Assembly (NCBI GenBank): GCA_000759755.1 | Contig: BBMW01000007.1 | Span: forward strand, 372,001 to 436,000 | Direction of reading: 5' to 3' | Length of the DNA: 64,000 bases | Source: Citrobacter werkmanii NBRC 105721 | Lineage (GTDB): Bacteria; Pseudomonadota; Gammaproteobacteria; Enterobacterales; Enterobacteriaceae | Shown: positions 50,917-59,931 of the stretch, one piece after another | Numbering within the stretch: position 1 is the first letter of the stretch | Layout: every line of letters starts with the position of its first letter | Program-made: the position numbers and the translations under genes | Notes under the pieces: model-generated | The model's database searches: none | Seen by the model: only the letters and a program-made list of their open reading frames with translations | Told to the model about the DNA's origin: nothing

Positions 50917-51237
50917 TCATTTATATTCAATGTTCAGAATTGCCATGTTTTTCTGTTCATTGAGGTAATGCATTTTCACAGTGGCAATTTGCTGCACATT
51001 CTGAGGGGCTGTCGTGACCTGTTGATGATTGTAGAGGGTATTACGGGTAGAGCCATTACGTATACAAGACAATTCGATCTGTTGTTGTCGAGTGCTAACG
51101 TCGCAGGGCGCTTCAACTATTGCACCGCGAAAATGAATAACCCCGCCAGACGAGATTTGCTGTGCCACTGCGGGGAGAGTAAAAAAAGATAACGTACAAA
51201 AACTGGCGCTAAAAATACGTTTAAAAAATGTACACAT
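50917..51237 (-). CDS. ymdA: Small secreted fimbrial-like protein (YmdA-like)
   Basis: 106 residues with a clear signal peptide (cut after AVAQ, about residue 25). The mature N-terminus GGVIHFRGAIVEAPCDVS looks like the start of a type 1 pilus subunit, with two cysteines (about 45 and 58) spaced as in that family. It is too short to contain a complete pilin. It sits where E. coli has ymdA, between csgC and ymdB and in the same direction; I use that symbol by position. Function unknown. Confidence 0.7.
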   Translation of the reverse strand: MCTFFKRIFSASFCTLSFFTLPAVAQQISSGGVIHFRGAIVEAPCDVSTRQQQIELSCIRNGSTRNTLYNHQQVTTAPQNVQQIATVKMHYLNEQKNMAILNIEYK

Positions 51238-51385
51238 AAAGGTTCCTCAATGATTAGTCATCCTTGAGGGATCTGAATGATCCTTCACCGCTGCGAGCTA
51301 CGATCAAATAAAACGTTGTACGTTTCTATATTCATAGAACAGCACCGCATTCCCAGCCACACCCTTAATGCAAATACAGCAAAAA

Positions 51386-51718
51386 TTATGGCTGACTGGT
51401 TGAGTCAGGCCATTGTTGTGACAGATGCAGAGACTGCCCATCCGAAACGGTAACGATAATTTTGACCGAATCCCCAGGTGAAATATTAAAGCTCAGTTTA
51501 GTTAGTTCAATCGGCCGATTAGCGGGGACCGAAAGGCTTGTTTTCTGCTGCGATTGGCTTTGTCCCCCCTCCCCCTTACGAACGGCAAGAACTTGTACCT
51601 CACATACGCAGGGTTGAGTTAACGTCACCTGTGGAATAATGGTGTACATATCGCCTTGCTGGGTCGTATTGAATGTTATTTGATTTGCCAGCGCGGCAAT
51701 GAGTAATAACGTATGCAT
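51386..51718 (-). CDS. csgC: Curli assembly inhibitor CsgC
   Basis: Periplasmic protein that stops CsgA from forming fibres inside the cell. 110 residues from the ATG at 51718, the E. coli length. The Ig-like body has the redox-type CXC motif (CVC) and the conserved SLHLSQQWP end. Two adjacent ATG codons exist; the second has the better spacing to GGGAG. Confidence 0.94.
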   Translation of the reverse strand: MHTLLLIAALANQITFNTTQQGDMYTIIPQVTLTQPCVCEVQVLAVRKGEGGQSQSQQKTSLSVPANRPIELTKLSFNISPGDSVKIIVTVSDGQSLHLSQQWPDSTSQP

Positions 51719-51728
51719 CATATTCTCC

Positions 51729-51758
51729 CGAAAAAAAACAGGGCTCACGCCCTGTTTA
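51729..51758 (-). terminator. Hairpin between csgA and csgC
   Basis: AAACAGGGC-TCAC-GCCCTGTTT, with T on the minus strand after it. It follows csgA by about 20 bases and would lower transcription into csgC relative to csgBA. Confidence 0.8.
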
Positions 51759-51778
51759 TTATCAGTCAGAAAACTGAA

Positions 51779-52228
51779 TTAGTGTTGGTTAGCTGTGGCG
51801 TTGTTGCCAAAGCCAACTTGACGAATCAGCACATTGGAATCAGAAGCGGTCTGATTAACCAACGCACCGTTACGGCCACCGAACTGGGTCACGCTAATAT
51901 CAGCATTTTTTGCATTCCACTGATCGATAGTGGCGCTGTTCTGGAAGCCAGTCTGTTTCAGGTTAATGGTACTGTCATCAGCACCTTGACCTACAACAGC
52001 CCCGTTTCCACGCCCGTGTTGTGTGATGGTGACATCTGATTTACGCGCATCACTTTGCAGAGCATTCGCTACGTTGCCTGTCCCATATTGGTAGATGCTC
52101 ATTGAAGAATCAGGGCCATAGTTATTACCGCCGCCATGATGATTGCCGCCCCATTGCGGAACAACACCAGCCAGAGCACTGCCAGAAACTACGATTGCTG
52201 CGAATGCTGCCACTTTTAAAAGTTTCAT
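51779..52228 (-). CDS. csgA: Major curli subunit CsgA
   Basis: Amyloid fibre protein secreted through CsgG and nucleated by CsgB. 149 residues (E. coli 151). A signal peptide (MKLLKVAAFAAIVVSGSALA) and N22-type region precede five imperfect repeats of the S-X5-Q-X-G-X-G-N-X-A-X3-Q type: IYQYGTGNVANALQ, ITQHGRGNGAVVGQ, LKQTGFQNSATIDQ, VTQFGGRNGALVNQ and IRQVGFGNNATANQ. All gatekeeping Gln and Asn positions are kept except minor Gly changes in repeats 3 and 4. Confidence 0.98.
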   Translation of the reverse strand: MKLLKVAAFAAIVVSGSALAGVVPQWGGNHHGGGNNYGPDSSMSIYQYGTGNVANALQSDARKSDVTITQHGRGNGAVVGQGADDSTINLKQTGFQNSATIDQWNAKNADISVTQFGGRNGALVNQTASDSNVLIRQVGFGNNATANQH

Positions 52229-52268
52229 GGTAAACCCCCATCGGATTGATTTAAAAGTCGTTAATGGA

Positions 52269-52724
52269 TTAGCGTTGAGTTACGCGAATTGCCATATGCG
52301 ACTGTCTCTGCACCACAACTGCTGTTTTTTGTGTACCATACTGGGTAATATTTGCTTTATTACCAGAGCCTTTCTGGATAATTACCGCTGTATTACCATA
52401 AGAACCTTGTTTAATACTCGCGTCATTGGAACTACCCACCTGATCAATATATGCAAAGTTATATGATCCCGTCTGGTCTGTTTTCGCCCGGTTACCAGAA
52501 CCTTCTTGCGAAATGACCGACAGTAGCTTCGAGCCGCCCTGACGAGTATTTGCACTGTTCGCAGTGCCGACCTGACCAATAATGGCTGCCTGATTAAATG
52601 AAGACTTACTTAATTCATTTACCGCAAAGTTATATTCTGAATTAGCTAAATCATAACTTGCTGCGGATGCAATCCCAGGCACACCCAGTATTGTAAACAT
52701 CATAAATAACAACTTGTTTTTCAT
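52269..52724 (-). CDS. csgB: Minor curli subunit CsgB (nucleator)
   Basis: Surface nucleator for CsgA fibres. 151 residues from the ATG at 52724, the E. coli length; AGGGTGAC precedes it. Signal peptide, then five curli repeats; the last (QKTAVVVQRQSHMAIRVTQR over 20 residues) is basic and lacks the canonical spacing, as expected for the membrane-anchoring repeat. First gene of csgBAC. Confidence 0.98.
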   Translation of the reverse strand: MKNKLLFMMFTILGVPGIASAASYDLANSEYNFAVNELSKSSFNQAAIIGQVGTANSANTRQGGSKLLSVISQEGSGNRAKTDQTGSYNFAYIDQVGSSNDASIKQGSYGNTAVIIQKGSGNKANITQYGTQKTAVVVQRQSHMAIRVTQR

Positions 52725-53486
52725 GTTGTCACCCTGGACCTGGTCGTACATGAAGTTAAATTAGTTACCACTCAAATTGTTGTTAACATGACTTACATTT
52801 GTTAACGCCACGTTACGATGAAGAGTATGTCCGCTGAAACATTTTAAATAACTCACCCGCCAGTGGTATTTTTATATTTGGATTCACCCCAAAGTATTAA
52901 TTAACAACAAACAATACCGTTACCGCCTTGAATTTAATTTCTTTTAAAGCCTTAAGAGTGAATTTCTATGCAGAGGCAGAAAAAGCGCATCCCCCTCCAT
53001 TTCCGGGCTTCGTAGCATCGTGCTGCGATAGACATCGGTACAAGTCGTGACAAGCGTCATTTTTTTCAATCTAAAATTGTCCAACTTAAACTCAGGCGAG
53101 ACAACCTGAATTCATCAGGAATTCAAAGCCGAAAAATTTTAATTTTTTTTATTTTAAATCAATGATATATTATAATTTGTATGATTTTTTAAATCTATGC
53201 AATAAGCCTAAAATGTACAACTTTACTATCAAATCTAAACTCAATTAAAACCCCAAAATCACATTTTAATATATAAATTTACATTATGTAACATGTTTAA
53301 CACTTGCTTTAAGATTTGTAATAGCTAGATTGAAAACAGTTGAAGTCCATTTATTTTGATATTTTTACCCCGTTGGGTCGATATTTTATTTCTACACAGC
53401 AGTGCAACATCTGTCAGTACTTCTGGTGCCTCTATTTTAGTAGAGACAGCTGTCAGGTGTGCGACTAAAAAAAGTGGAGTTTCATC
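52725..53486. promoter_or_regulatory. csgBAC/csgDEFG intergenic control region
   Basis: 762 bases, AT-rich, with no gene, between divergent csgB and csgD; the E. coli space is of similar size. It is the integration point for OmpR, H-NS, IHF, CpxR, MlrA and RpoS in E. coli. Readily seen parts are the OmpR-like stretch TACATGTTTAACACTTG near 53288-53305, the csgD promoter and the csgD leader. Confidence 0.9.
53318..53486 (+). promoter_or_regulatory. csgD promoter and small-RNA target leader
   Basis: The extended -10 GTAATAGCTAGATTGA (53318-53333) matches the RpoS-type csgD promoter of E. coli with one base change. The leader of about 148 bases that follows keeps the E. coli elements CAGTGCAACATCTGTCAG and CTTCTGGTGCCTCTATTTTAG and the pairing segment AGCTGTCAGGTG. 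These are the known targets of OmrA/B, McaS, RprA and GcvB small RNAs. Confidence 0.85.
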
Positions 53487-54137
53487 ATGTTTAATGAAGT
53501 CCATAGTATTCATGGTCATACATTATTGTTGATCACTAAACCTTCGCTGCAGGCAACTGCGTTATTACAGCACTTAAAGCAATCACTGGCGCTAACCGGA
53601 AAATTGCATAATATTCAACGATCTCTGGATGATATTTCCTCCAGCTGCATTGTTTTAATGGATATGATGGAGGCAGATAAAAAACTGATCCATTACTGGC
53701 AAGATAATTTGAGCAGAAAAAACAACAATATAAAGACTTTATTGTTGAATACCCCAGATGATTATCCCTATCGGGATATTGAAAACTGGCCGCATATCAA
53801 TGGTGTATTTTACGCAACCGAAGATGAACAACGTGTAGTCAGCGGCTTGCAAGGTGTGCTGCGCGGCGAATGCTACTTTTCGCAAAAGCTCGCCAGCTAC
53901 CTGATCACACATTCCGGTAACTATCGTTACAACAGCACGGAGTCGGCATTACTGACTCACCGTGAAAAAGAGATCCTTAATAAATTACGTATCGGTGCCT
54001 CAAATATTGAAATCGCGCGCTCACTATTTATCAGTGAAAATACGGTGAAAACACATCTTTATAACCTTTTCAAAAAGATAGCTGTCAAAAATCGTACGCA
54101 GGCGGTTTCGTGGGCCAATGATAACCTCAGGCGATAA
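53487..54137 (+). CDS. csgD: Biofilm master regulator CsgD
   Basis: LuxR-family regulator that turns on csgBAC and dgcC (adrA). 216 residues, the E. coli length. The N-terminal receiver-like domain lacks the usual phosphorylation set. The C-terminal helix-turn-helix ([18 protein letters not shown] then [15 protein letters not shown]) spans about 150-205. csgE starts four bases after its stop. Confidence 0.98.
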   Translation: MFNEVHSIHGHTLLLITKPSLQATALLQHLKQSLALTGKLHNIQRSLDDISSSCIVLMDMMEADKKLIHYWQDNLSRKNNNIKTLLLNTPDDYPYRDIENWPHINGVFYATEDEQRVVSGLQGVLRGECYFSQKLASYLITHSGNYRYNSTESALLTHREKEILNKLRIGASNIEIARSLFISENTVKTHLYNLFKKIAVKNRTQAVSWANDNLRR

Positions 54138-54141
54138 AGCC

Positions 54142-54534
54142 ATGAAACGCTATTTGACCTGGATTGTGGCAGCAAATTTAGTCCTTGCTGCCGGGAATCT
54201 ACACGCGGCTGTAGAAGTGGAGGTTCCCGGACTATTGACTGACCACACGGTCTCTTCCATTGGCCATGATTTTTATAGGGCCTTTAGTGACAAGTGGGAA
54301 AGCGAGTACACAGGAAACTTAACCATTAATGAAAGGCCCAGTGCACGTTGGGGAAGTTGGATTACTATAACGGTCAATCAGGACGTTATCTTCCAGACCT
54401 TTTTATTCCCGACGAAAAGAGACTTCGACAAAATAGTGGTCTTCGCATTGGCAGAAACTGAGGAAGCATTAAATCGCCGGCAAATAGATCAAACACTATT
54501 AAGCACAAGCGATTTAGCGCGTGATGAATTCTAA
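54142..54534 (+). CDS. csgE: Curli export specificity factor CsgE
   Basis: Periplasmic cap that delivers CsgA to the CsgG pore. 130 residues from the ATG at 54142 (E. coli 129). A signal peptide precedes [20 protein letters not shown]. The eight-codon upstream extension lies inside csgD and is not used. Confidence 0.96.
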   Translation: MKRYLTWIVAANLVLAAGNLHAAVEVEVPGLLTDHTVSSIGHDFYRAFSDKWESEYTGNLTINERPSARWGSWITITVNQDVIFQTFLFPTKRDFDKIVVFALAETEEALNRRQIDQTLLSTSDLARDEF

Positions 54535-54559
54535 AACATGATTTTGTCCGGAGGCTTTC

Positions 54560-54973
54560 ATGCGTGTCAAACATGCAGTGGTTTTGCTCATGCTAATTTC
54601 ACCATTAAGTTGGGCCGGAAACATGACGTTCCAGTTCCGCAACCCAAACTTTGGTGGCAATCCAAACAACGGTTCTTTTTTATTAAATAGCGCCCAGGCG
54701 CAGAACTCGTATAAAGATCCGAGTGGTGATGATTTCGGGGTTGAAGTCCCATCAGCACTGGATAATTTTACTCAAGCTATTCAGTCGCAAATACTCGGTG
54801 GTTTACTCACTAATATCAATACCGGTAAACCGGGGAGGATGGTAACCAATGATTTTATCATTGATATCGCCAACCGGGATGGGCAACTGCAATTGAATGT
54901 CACGGACAGGAAAACAGGGAAAACGTCGACTATTGAAGTTTCGGGTTTGCAAAATCAGTCAACCGATTTCTAA
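54560..54973 (+). CDS. csgF: Curli assembly factor CsgF
   Basis: Surface-exposed chaperone that positions CsgB at the CsgG pore. 137 residues (E. coli 138). After the signal peptide, the mature N-terminus begins [19 protein letters not shown], the part that inserts into the CsgG channel. Confidence 0.97.
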   Translation: MRVKHAVVLLMLISPLSWAGNMTFQFRNPNFGGNPNNGSFLLNSAQAQNSYKDPSGDDFGVEVPSALDNFTQAIQSQILGGLLTNINTGKPGRMVTNDFIIDIANRDGQLQLNVTDRKTGKTSTIEVSGLQNQSTDF

Positions 54974-54998
54974 ATTATAGCCACGAAAGGAAAAAATC

Positions 54999-55832
54999 AT
55001 GCAGCGCTTACTTATCATGGTGGCAGTAATTTTACTCAGCGGATGCTTAACCGCCCCGCCTCAAGAGGCCGCTAAGCCGACGTTAATGCCCCGAGCCCAA
55101 AGCTATAAAGATTTGACGCATCTACCTATGCCTACAGGTAAGATATTTGTGTCGGTATACAACATTCAGGATGAGACTGGCCAGTTTAAACCTTACCCGG
55201 CAAGTAACTTCTCTACCGCCGTTCCGCAAAGCGCCACGGCTATGCTCGTCACCGCATTGAAAGATTCTCGTTGGTTCGTCCCGCTGGAACGTCAGGGGTT
55301 ACAGAACTTGCTTAACGAACGAAAAATCATTCGCGCGGCTCAGGAAAACGGTACGGTTGCCATTAATAACCGGATCCCACTCCAGTCCCTGACCGCTGCA
55401 AACGTCATGGTGGAAGGGTCAATTATCGGTTATGAAAGCAACGTTAAATCAGGGGGAGTCGGCGCGCGCTATTTCGGTATTGGCGCCGATACGCAATACC
55501 AGCTTGACCAGATAGCGGTAAACCTGCGCGTGGTTAACGTCAGTACCGGTGAAATCCTCTCATCGGTGAATACCAGCAAAACCATTCTGTCTTATGAAGT
55601 GCAGGCTGGGGTGTTCCGCTTCATTGACTACCAGCGTCTGTTGGAGGGTGAAATTGGTTATACCTCTAACGAACCGGTTATGCTTTGCCTGATGTCAGCA
55701 ATTGAAACCGGCGTTATCTTCCTGATTAATGACGGGATAGATCGCGGATTGTGGGATTTGCAGGATAAGAAACAAGTTGATAATGACATCTTGGTTAAAT
55801 ACCGCCATATGTCGGTACCGCCAGAATCCTGA
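54999..55832 (+). CDS. csgG: Curli secretion channel lipoprotein CsgG
   Basis: Outer-membrane nonameric pore for curli export. 277 residues, the E. coli length. The lipobox LLSGC places the acylated cysteine at about 16. The channel constriction region lies around residues 65-75 (YPASNFSTAVPQSAT), and the membrane hairpins include GGVGARYFGIGADTQYQ. Confidence 0.98.
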   Translation: MQRLLIMVAVILLSGCLTAPPQEAAKPTLMPRAQSYKDLTHLPMPTGKIFVSVYNIQDETGQFKPYPASNFSTAVPQSATAMLVTALKDSRWFVPLERQGLQNLLNERKIIRAAQENGTVAINNRIPLQSLTAANVMVEGSIIGYESNVKSGGVGARYFGIGADTQYQLDQIAVNLRVVNVSTGEILSSVNTSKTILSYEVQAGVFRFIDYQRLLEGEIGYTSNEPVMLCLMSAIETGVIFLINDGIDRGLWDLQDKKQVDNDILVKYRHMSVPPES

Positions 55833-55847
55833 TAGATCGTTACGGCA

Positions 55848-55880
55848 TAAAAAGCGTGAGGGGATCCTCACGCTTTTTAT
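55848..55880. terminator. Bidirectional terminator between csgG and ycdZ
   Basis: AAAAAGCGTGAGG-GGATC-CTCACGCTTTTT lies between the convergent csgG and ycdZ, with A and T runs on both sides. Confidence 0.9.
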
Positions 55881-56359
55881 TTATTGGTCAACGTCGGCGA
55901 TATCCGACTTTCACGGCGTGACGCCAGCCACAATCCGCTATTTTTCATCGCATAGCCGAATACCAGGCCCAACGCCAAAGATGGCACGACCAGTCGCCAG
56001 TCTCCCTGCCCTGCAAACGTTGCACAAGCACCAATAAATGTGCCCGGCACAAATGAAAGCAACCATTGCTTTGCCTGTATACACATCATAAACGCGACAA
56101 TTCCCGTCATGACATAGCCAACAATATCCATATGTGGGGCAAGCGCACTGCCGTTAATAATCACCAACGCCCACACAACACCGCTTAGCAGCGTACACGC
56201 CGAGATCCACAGCCCTTTCAACCCACCTTGCGGACAGGCAAAGTAGGCTGTGCAGCCCAGAAAACCAGCCCAGCTGAGTAAACCGAGAGAAACGGCCACC
56301 CATCCCCAGATCCCGGAGAGAATGCCCGTTGTGATTGCAATTGAGAGAAGTATATTCAT
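55877..56359 (-). CDS. ycdZ: DUF1097 membrane protein YcdZ
   Basis: 160-residue inner-membrane protein with about five helices; E. coli YcdZ is 163 residues and nearly identical over MNILLSIAITTGILSGIWGW. Function unknown. The start at 56359 fits E. coli; the upstream frame extension is polar and lacks a ribosome site. Confidence 0.93.
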   Translation of the reverse strand: MNILLSIAITTGILSGIWGWVAVSLGLLSWAGFLGCTAYFACPQGGLKGLWISACTLLSGVVWALVIINGSALAPHMDIVGYVMTGIVAFMMCIQAKQWLLSFVPGTFIGACATFAGQGDWRLVVPSLALGLVFGYAMKNSGLWLASRRESRISPTLTNK

Positions 56360-56460
56360 GCCGCGCATCTTAGCAGAAAAACGGCATGGGAATGCGATCG
56401 CGCACACAATTTATGCAAGTTGATAAATTGAGTTGCAGTTTAATGTGATTAAAATCACAT

Positions 56461-57015
56461 TTATTCGTCTGTATCTTCCTGCAATTCGTCCCACATCGCA
56501 CCAATCGCATCGCGCGTCAGAGGCGCTATAGTACGCCAGAATGGGGTATTCGCATGCGCTTCAACTTTCCCCAGAAACGTGCCGCACCAGGGTAACAGGT
56601 AGTCCACAAACAAGGTTTCAAGCGCTTCGCTTTCATCTTCCGCAGACTGATCTTCAAGCCATGAAGCCGCCAGCAACAGCGTGCCAATATGATCTGCCGG
56701 CGTATCTGCCAGCGGCATTCCCCGGGCAGAAAGGAATGCACGCACATCCGATTCTTTCGCCCCTTCTACCCAGGCGCTACGATAAGGCGGCACCGCACAA
56801 TCGTCTCCCACAAATAACGCGTTGTAATCCGCAGCCAACTGAGGCATATCGCAACTCTTCTGCAGACGAGCCAACAGTTCGTCCTGTTCCAGCGGCCAGT
56901 TGGCGGAAAGTTTACCTTCGCTAATCAGGGTAAACAGAGGAACCAGTATAGGGTCCTGAGGTTGGCGGTAAAACAGCGAGCCCAGTACACGACACAGGAT
57001 AGAAAACTCGTTCAT
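56461..57015 (-). CDS. ycdY: TorD-family chaperone YcdY
   Basis: Cytoplasmic all-helical chaperone of the TorD/DmsD family, 184 residues. In E. coli it raises the activity of the neighbouring zinc phosphatase YcdX, probably by metal loading, and is linked to swarming. The FLSARGMPLADTPADHIGTLL segment carries the family DxxPxDH motif. It lies 23 bases after ycdX. Confidence 0.94.
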   Translation of the reverse strand: MNEFSILCRVLGSLFYRQPQDPILVPLFTLISEGKLSANWPLEQDELLARLQKSCDMPQLAADYNALFVGDDCAVPPYRSAWVEGAKESDVRAFLSARGMPLADTPADHIGTLLLAASWLEDQSAEDESEALETLFVDYLLPWCGTFLGKVEAHANTPFWRTIAPLTRDAIGAMWDELQEDTDE

Positions 57016-57038
57016 TGATATATTCCAGTTAGTAACAA

Positions 57039-57791
<753 letters not shown>

Positions 57792-57862
57792 TCATTTTCC
57801 GTCAAGGATAGCAGGTATCGCCGCCATTTATTAGCGGAAACCCGGCACTTGCCGGGTTAGCA

Positions 57863-58801
57863 TTAGTACCCCCGTACGCGATCGACCTGACCCGTAACGG
57901 CTTTGCCACTTTCCAGACTCAAAATCGTACGGGAGATATAATCCACCGCTTCCGCCGGACGGGTAACAGCGGCGATGTGCGGTGTCATCGCCACTCGCGG
58001 ATGTTTCCATAGCGGGCTGGTTTCCGGCAGCGGTTCACGGCTATAGACATCCAGCATGGCGCCTTTCACCTTGCCGCTGTCCAGCGATGCCAGAAGATCG
58101 TCTTCTTTGAGATGAACGCCGCGCGCCAGGTTCAGCACATAAGCGCCATCCTGTAACTGGCTGAGTAAACCTGCGTTAATGATGCCCACGGTTTCTGCCG
58201 TATTGGGTAGAAGGTTGATAAGCACGCGAGTTTGGCTCAAAAACGCGCCCAGCTCTTCGGTACCAGCAAAGCTTTCCACGCCAGGCCAGGATTTACGCGT
58301 ACGACTCCAGCAGCGCAGCGGGAACCCCCATGACTGTAAACTCTCGGCAACTTTCGCACCTAAAACCCCAGCCCCCATAATCCCGATGGTGAACTCATCG
58401 CGGGTATACTCTGGTAAAGGTTGCCATTTCGCCTGTTTTTTTAATGCCTGGTAATCATCAAAGCGACGAAACCAGTGCAGCACCTGACTTACCGCATATT
58501 CCTGCATTTGCAGGCCCATACCCGTATCTTCCAGACGAAAAAGCGGGATCGAGGTATCCAACATCTCCGGGTGAGCGTTTAGTTTACTGAGAATGGAATC
58601 GACGCCCGCACCCAGTGCAAATACGGCTTTTAATTTTCGCCCCGCGAGCATTTCAACCGGCGGATGCCAAACCAGCGCATAGTCAGCATGCGCATTATCA
58701 CCCGCTTTCCACTCACGGACGTTCGCGCCTGGTATTGCTTTTGCCAGAGCATTAATCCACCAGCTTGTATCGAATGTTGGGTGATAAAAAATTATGTCCA
58801 T
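57863..58801 (-). CDS. ghrA: Glyoxylate/hydroxypyruvate reductase A
   Basis: NADPH-dependent D-2-hydroxyacid dehydrogenase that reduces glyoxylate and hydroxypyruvate. 312 residues, the E. coli length. The dinucleotide motif [13 protein letters not shown] is near residue 140. Catalytic Arg is in LARGVHL (about 227), Glu in YSREPLPE (about 256) and His in TPHIAAVT (about 275). A hairpin AACCCGGC-ACTT-GCCGGGTT follows the stop (57840-57860) without a good T-run. ghrA adjoins serX as in E. coli. Confidence 0.96.
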   Translation of the reverse strand: MDIIFYHPTFDTSWWINALAKAIPGANVREWKAGDNAHADYALVWHPPVEMLAGRKLKAVFALGAGVDSILSKLNAHPEMLDTSIPLFRLEDTGMGLQMQEYAVSQVLHWFRRFDDYQALKKQAKWQPLPEYTRDEFTIGIMGAGVLGAKVAESLQSWGFPLRCWSRTRKSWPGVESFAGTEELGAFLSQTRVLINLLPNTAETVGIINAGLLSQLQDGAYVLNLARGVHLKEDDLLASLDSGKVKGAMLDVYSREPLPETSPLWKHPRVAMTPHIAAVTRPAEAVDYISRTILSLESGKAVTGQVDRVRGY

Positions 58802-59036
58802 CTTTTCTCCTGAGCATTGCTATGCGGAACTTTCTCGCACTTATTATCATCATTTTTCGAGGGAACCTCAGAGTAGCAAATTTTAGGGTGCTGGCAAAAA
58901 AAACAATTCCCGCTTATTTAAGCTCCAGATTGTTTGAAGTTTGTGTAAATGCACGTTTTTTTCAAAAAGTTGATTGACGCCGGGGCGGTATTTCCCTAAA
59001 TTAGCGCCCGTTCCGGTAGCACAGGAACAACAATAT

Positions 59037-59124
59037 GGTGAGGTGTCCGAGTGGCTGAAGGAGCACGCCTGGAAAGTGTGTATACGGCAACGTATCGGGG
59101 GTTCGAATCCCCCCCTCACCGCCA
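59037..59124 (+). tRNA. serX: tRNA-Ser (anticodon GGA)
   Basis: 88-nucleotide serine tRNA with the acceptor stem GGTGAGG/CCTCACC, discriminator G and encoded CCA at 59122-59124. The anticodon GGA is at 59071-59073, the long variable arm typical of class II tRNA follows, and the T loop is GGTTCGAATCC. It is the usual neighbour of ghrA and a common integration site for mobile DNA. Confidence 0.98.
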
Positions 59125-59134
59125 TATTTTAAGA

Positions 59135-59166
59135 AGAGCTCGTACGCAAGTACGGGCTTTTTTTTC
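59135..59166 (+). terminator. serX terminator
   Basis: AGCTCGTAC-GCAA-GTACGGGCT then eight T. It is repeated at about 59318-59349; the third copy is cut in the middle of the stem. Confidence 0.88.
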
Positions 59167-59179
59167 GCATATTGCACAC

Positions 59180-59300
59180 CTGCGGGGGGATGAGAAGCCC
59201 CGACCGGGGTTCGACAACTGGCGCAGCCAGCTGGACAGACCGGGAGCGTCGCGAACGGGCTGCCCCGAAGGGGCGAGCAAAGCGAGTCAATCCCCGCCTC
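59180..59300 (+). ncRNA. Candidate rtT-like RNA, first repeat unit
   Basis: The segment between two tRNA-end copies is GC-rich and able to fold: CCCCGACCGGGG is self-complementary, and GGCGCAGCCAGCTGG forms a further hairpin. If processed at the tRNA-end copies it would release an RNA of about 170-180 nucleotides, as at tyrT. Assignment to the rtT family rests on remembered features of that family and on layout, so it is tentative. Confidence 0.5.
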
Positions 59301-59484
59301 ACCGCCATATTTTAAGAAGAGCTCGTACGCAAGTACGGGCTTTTTTTTCGCATATTGCACGCCTGCGGGGGGATGAGAAGCCCCGACCGGGGTTCGACTG
59401 CTGGCGCAGCCAGCTGGACAGATGACTAGCCCGCGAGGAATCTACCCGCAGGGCGAGCGAAGCGAGTCAATCCCCCCCTCACCG

Positions 59485-59670
59485 CTATATTTTAAGAAGA
59501 GCTCGTACGCACTCCACAGTGCGACGCTGGGTTCCCATATAGCGCATAACGCCATATCTCACTGTCTGAAACTCCTTCATTTGTTTTCTTTTTATACTAT
59601 TAACGGTTTCATCAATCGTTACCCAGGCAGGCATGACGGAATTGTTACTATGATAAGGAAGAAAACTCAT
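59485..59670 (-). pseudogene. Short ORF with strong ribosome site running into the serX repeat
   Basis: 61 codons starting MSFLPYHSNNSVMPAW; an AGGAG eight bases upstream makes the start convincing. Its last 10 or so codons lie inside the third repeat copy (left of 59511), so the original 3' end appears replaced. I do not recognise the product. It may be a gene truncated when the secretion island joined the serX array, or a genuine small protein. Confidence 0.45.
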
Positions 59671-59931
59671 ATCACATTCTCCTGTTTTATCTTCCAGAGG
59701 AACTCAACATCGTCGTTAGTTAATACACACAAGAACACCACAGACAAATAAAAATCGGGTAATAGAATTATCCCAAAACACATCAAAGATAAACAATAAA
59801 TATTAAATAAGATCATTTTATATGACCTATGAATATAAAAACAATCCTCCTGAATTTATCAATAACAGGATATAATAACAATCGGAGTTTTATAACTACA
59901 TGAATTCCCATCATACATTCCAGGAAAATAT

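Larger units (their letters stand above)
59114..59511 (+). repeat. Tandem ~180-bp rtT-like repeats starting with the serX 3' end
   Basis: The sequence CCTCACCGCCATATTTTAAG begins at 59114 (end of serX) and recurs at 59297, then with one change (GCT for GCC) at 59477; the periods are 183 and 180 bases. Each unit holds the tRNA 3' end, a terminator-like hairpin, CGGGGGGATGAGAAGCCCC, CCCCGACCGGGG and GGCGAGC(A/G)AAGCGAGTCAA. The third unit stops at 59511. The layout is like the tyrT repeats of E. coli, which encode rtT RNA. Confidence 0.85.

Noticed and set aside
53487-53900. CsgD as a phosphorylated response regulator
   Set aside because: The N-terminal domain resembles a receiver, but the usual acidic pocket and phospho-acceptor set is not evident, in line with the known unorthodox CsgD.
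59001-59425. Open frames across the serX repeats on both strands (up to 124 codons)
   Set aside because: They read through the tRNA, its terminator and repeat DNA; such frames are a known source of false protein annotations containing tRNA-derived sequence.
59114-59511. CRISPR array
   Set aside because: The repeat units are about 180 bases with no unique spacers, and carry tRNA ends; this is not CRISPR architecture.
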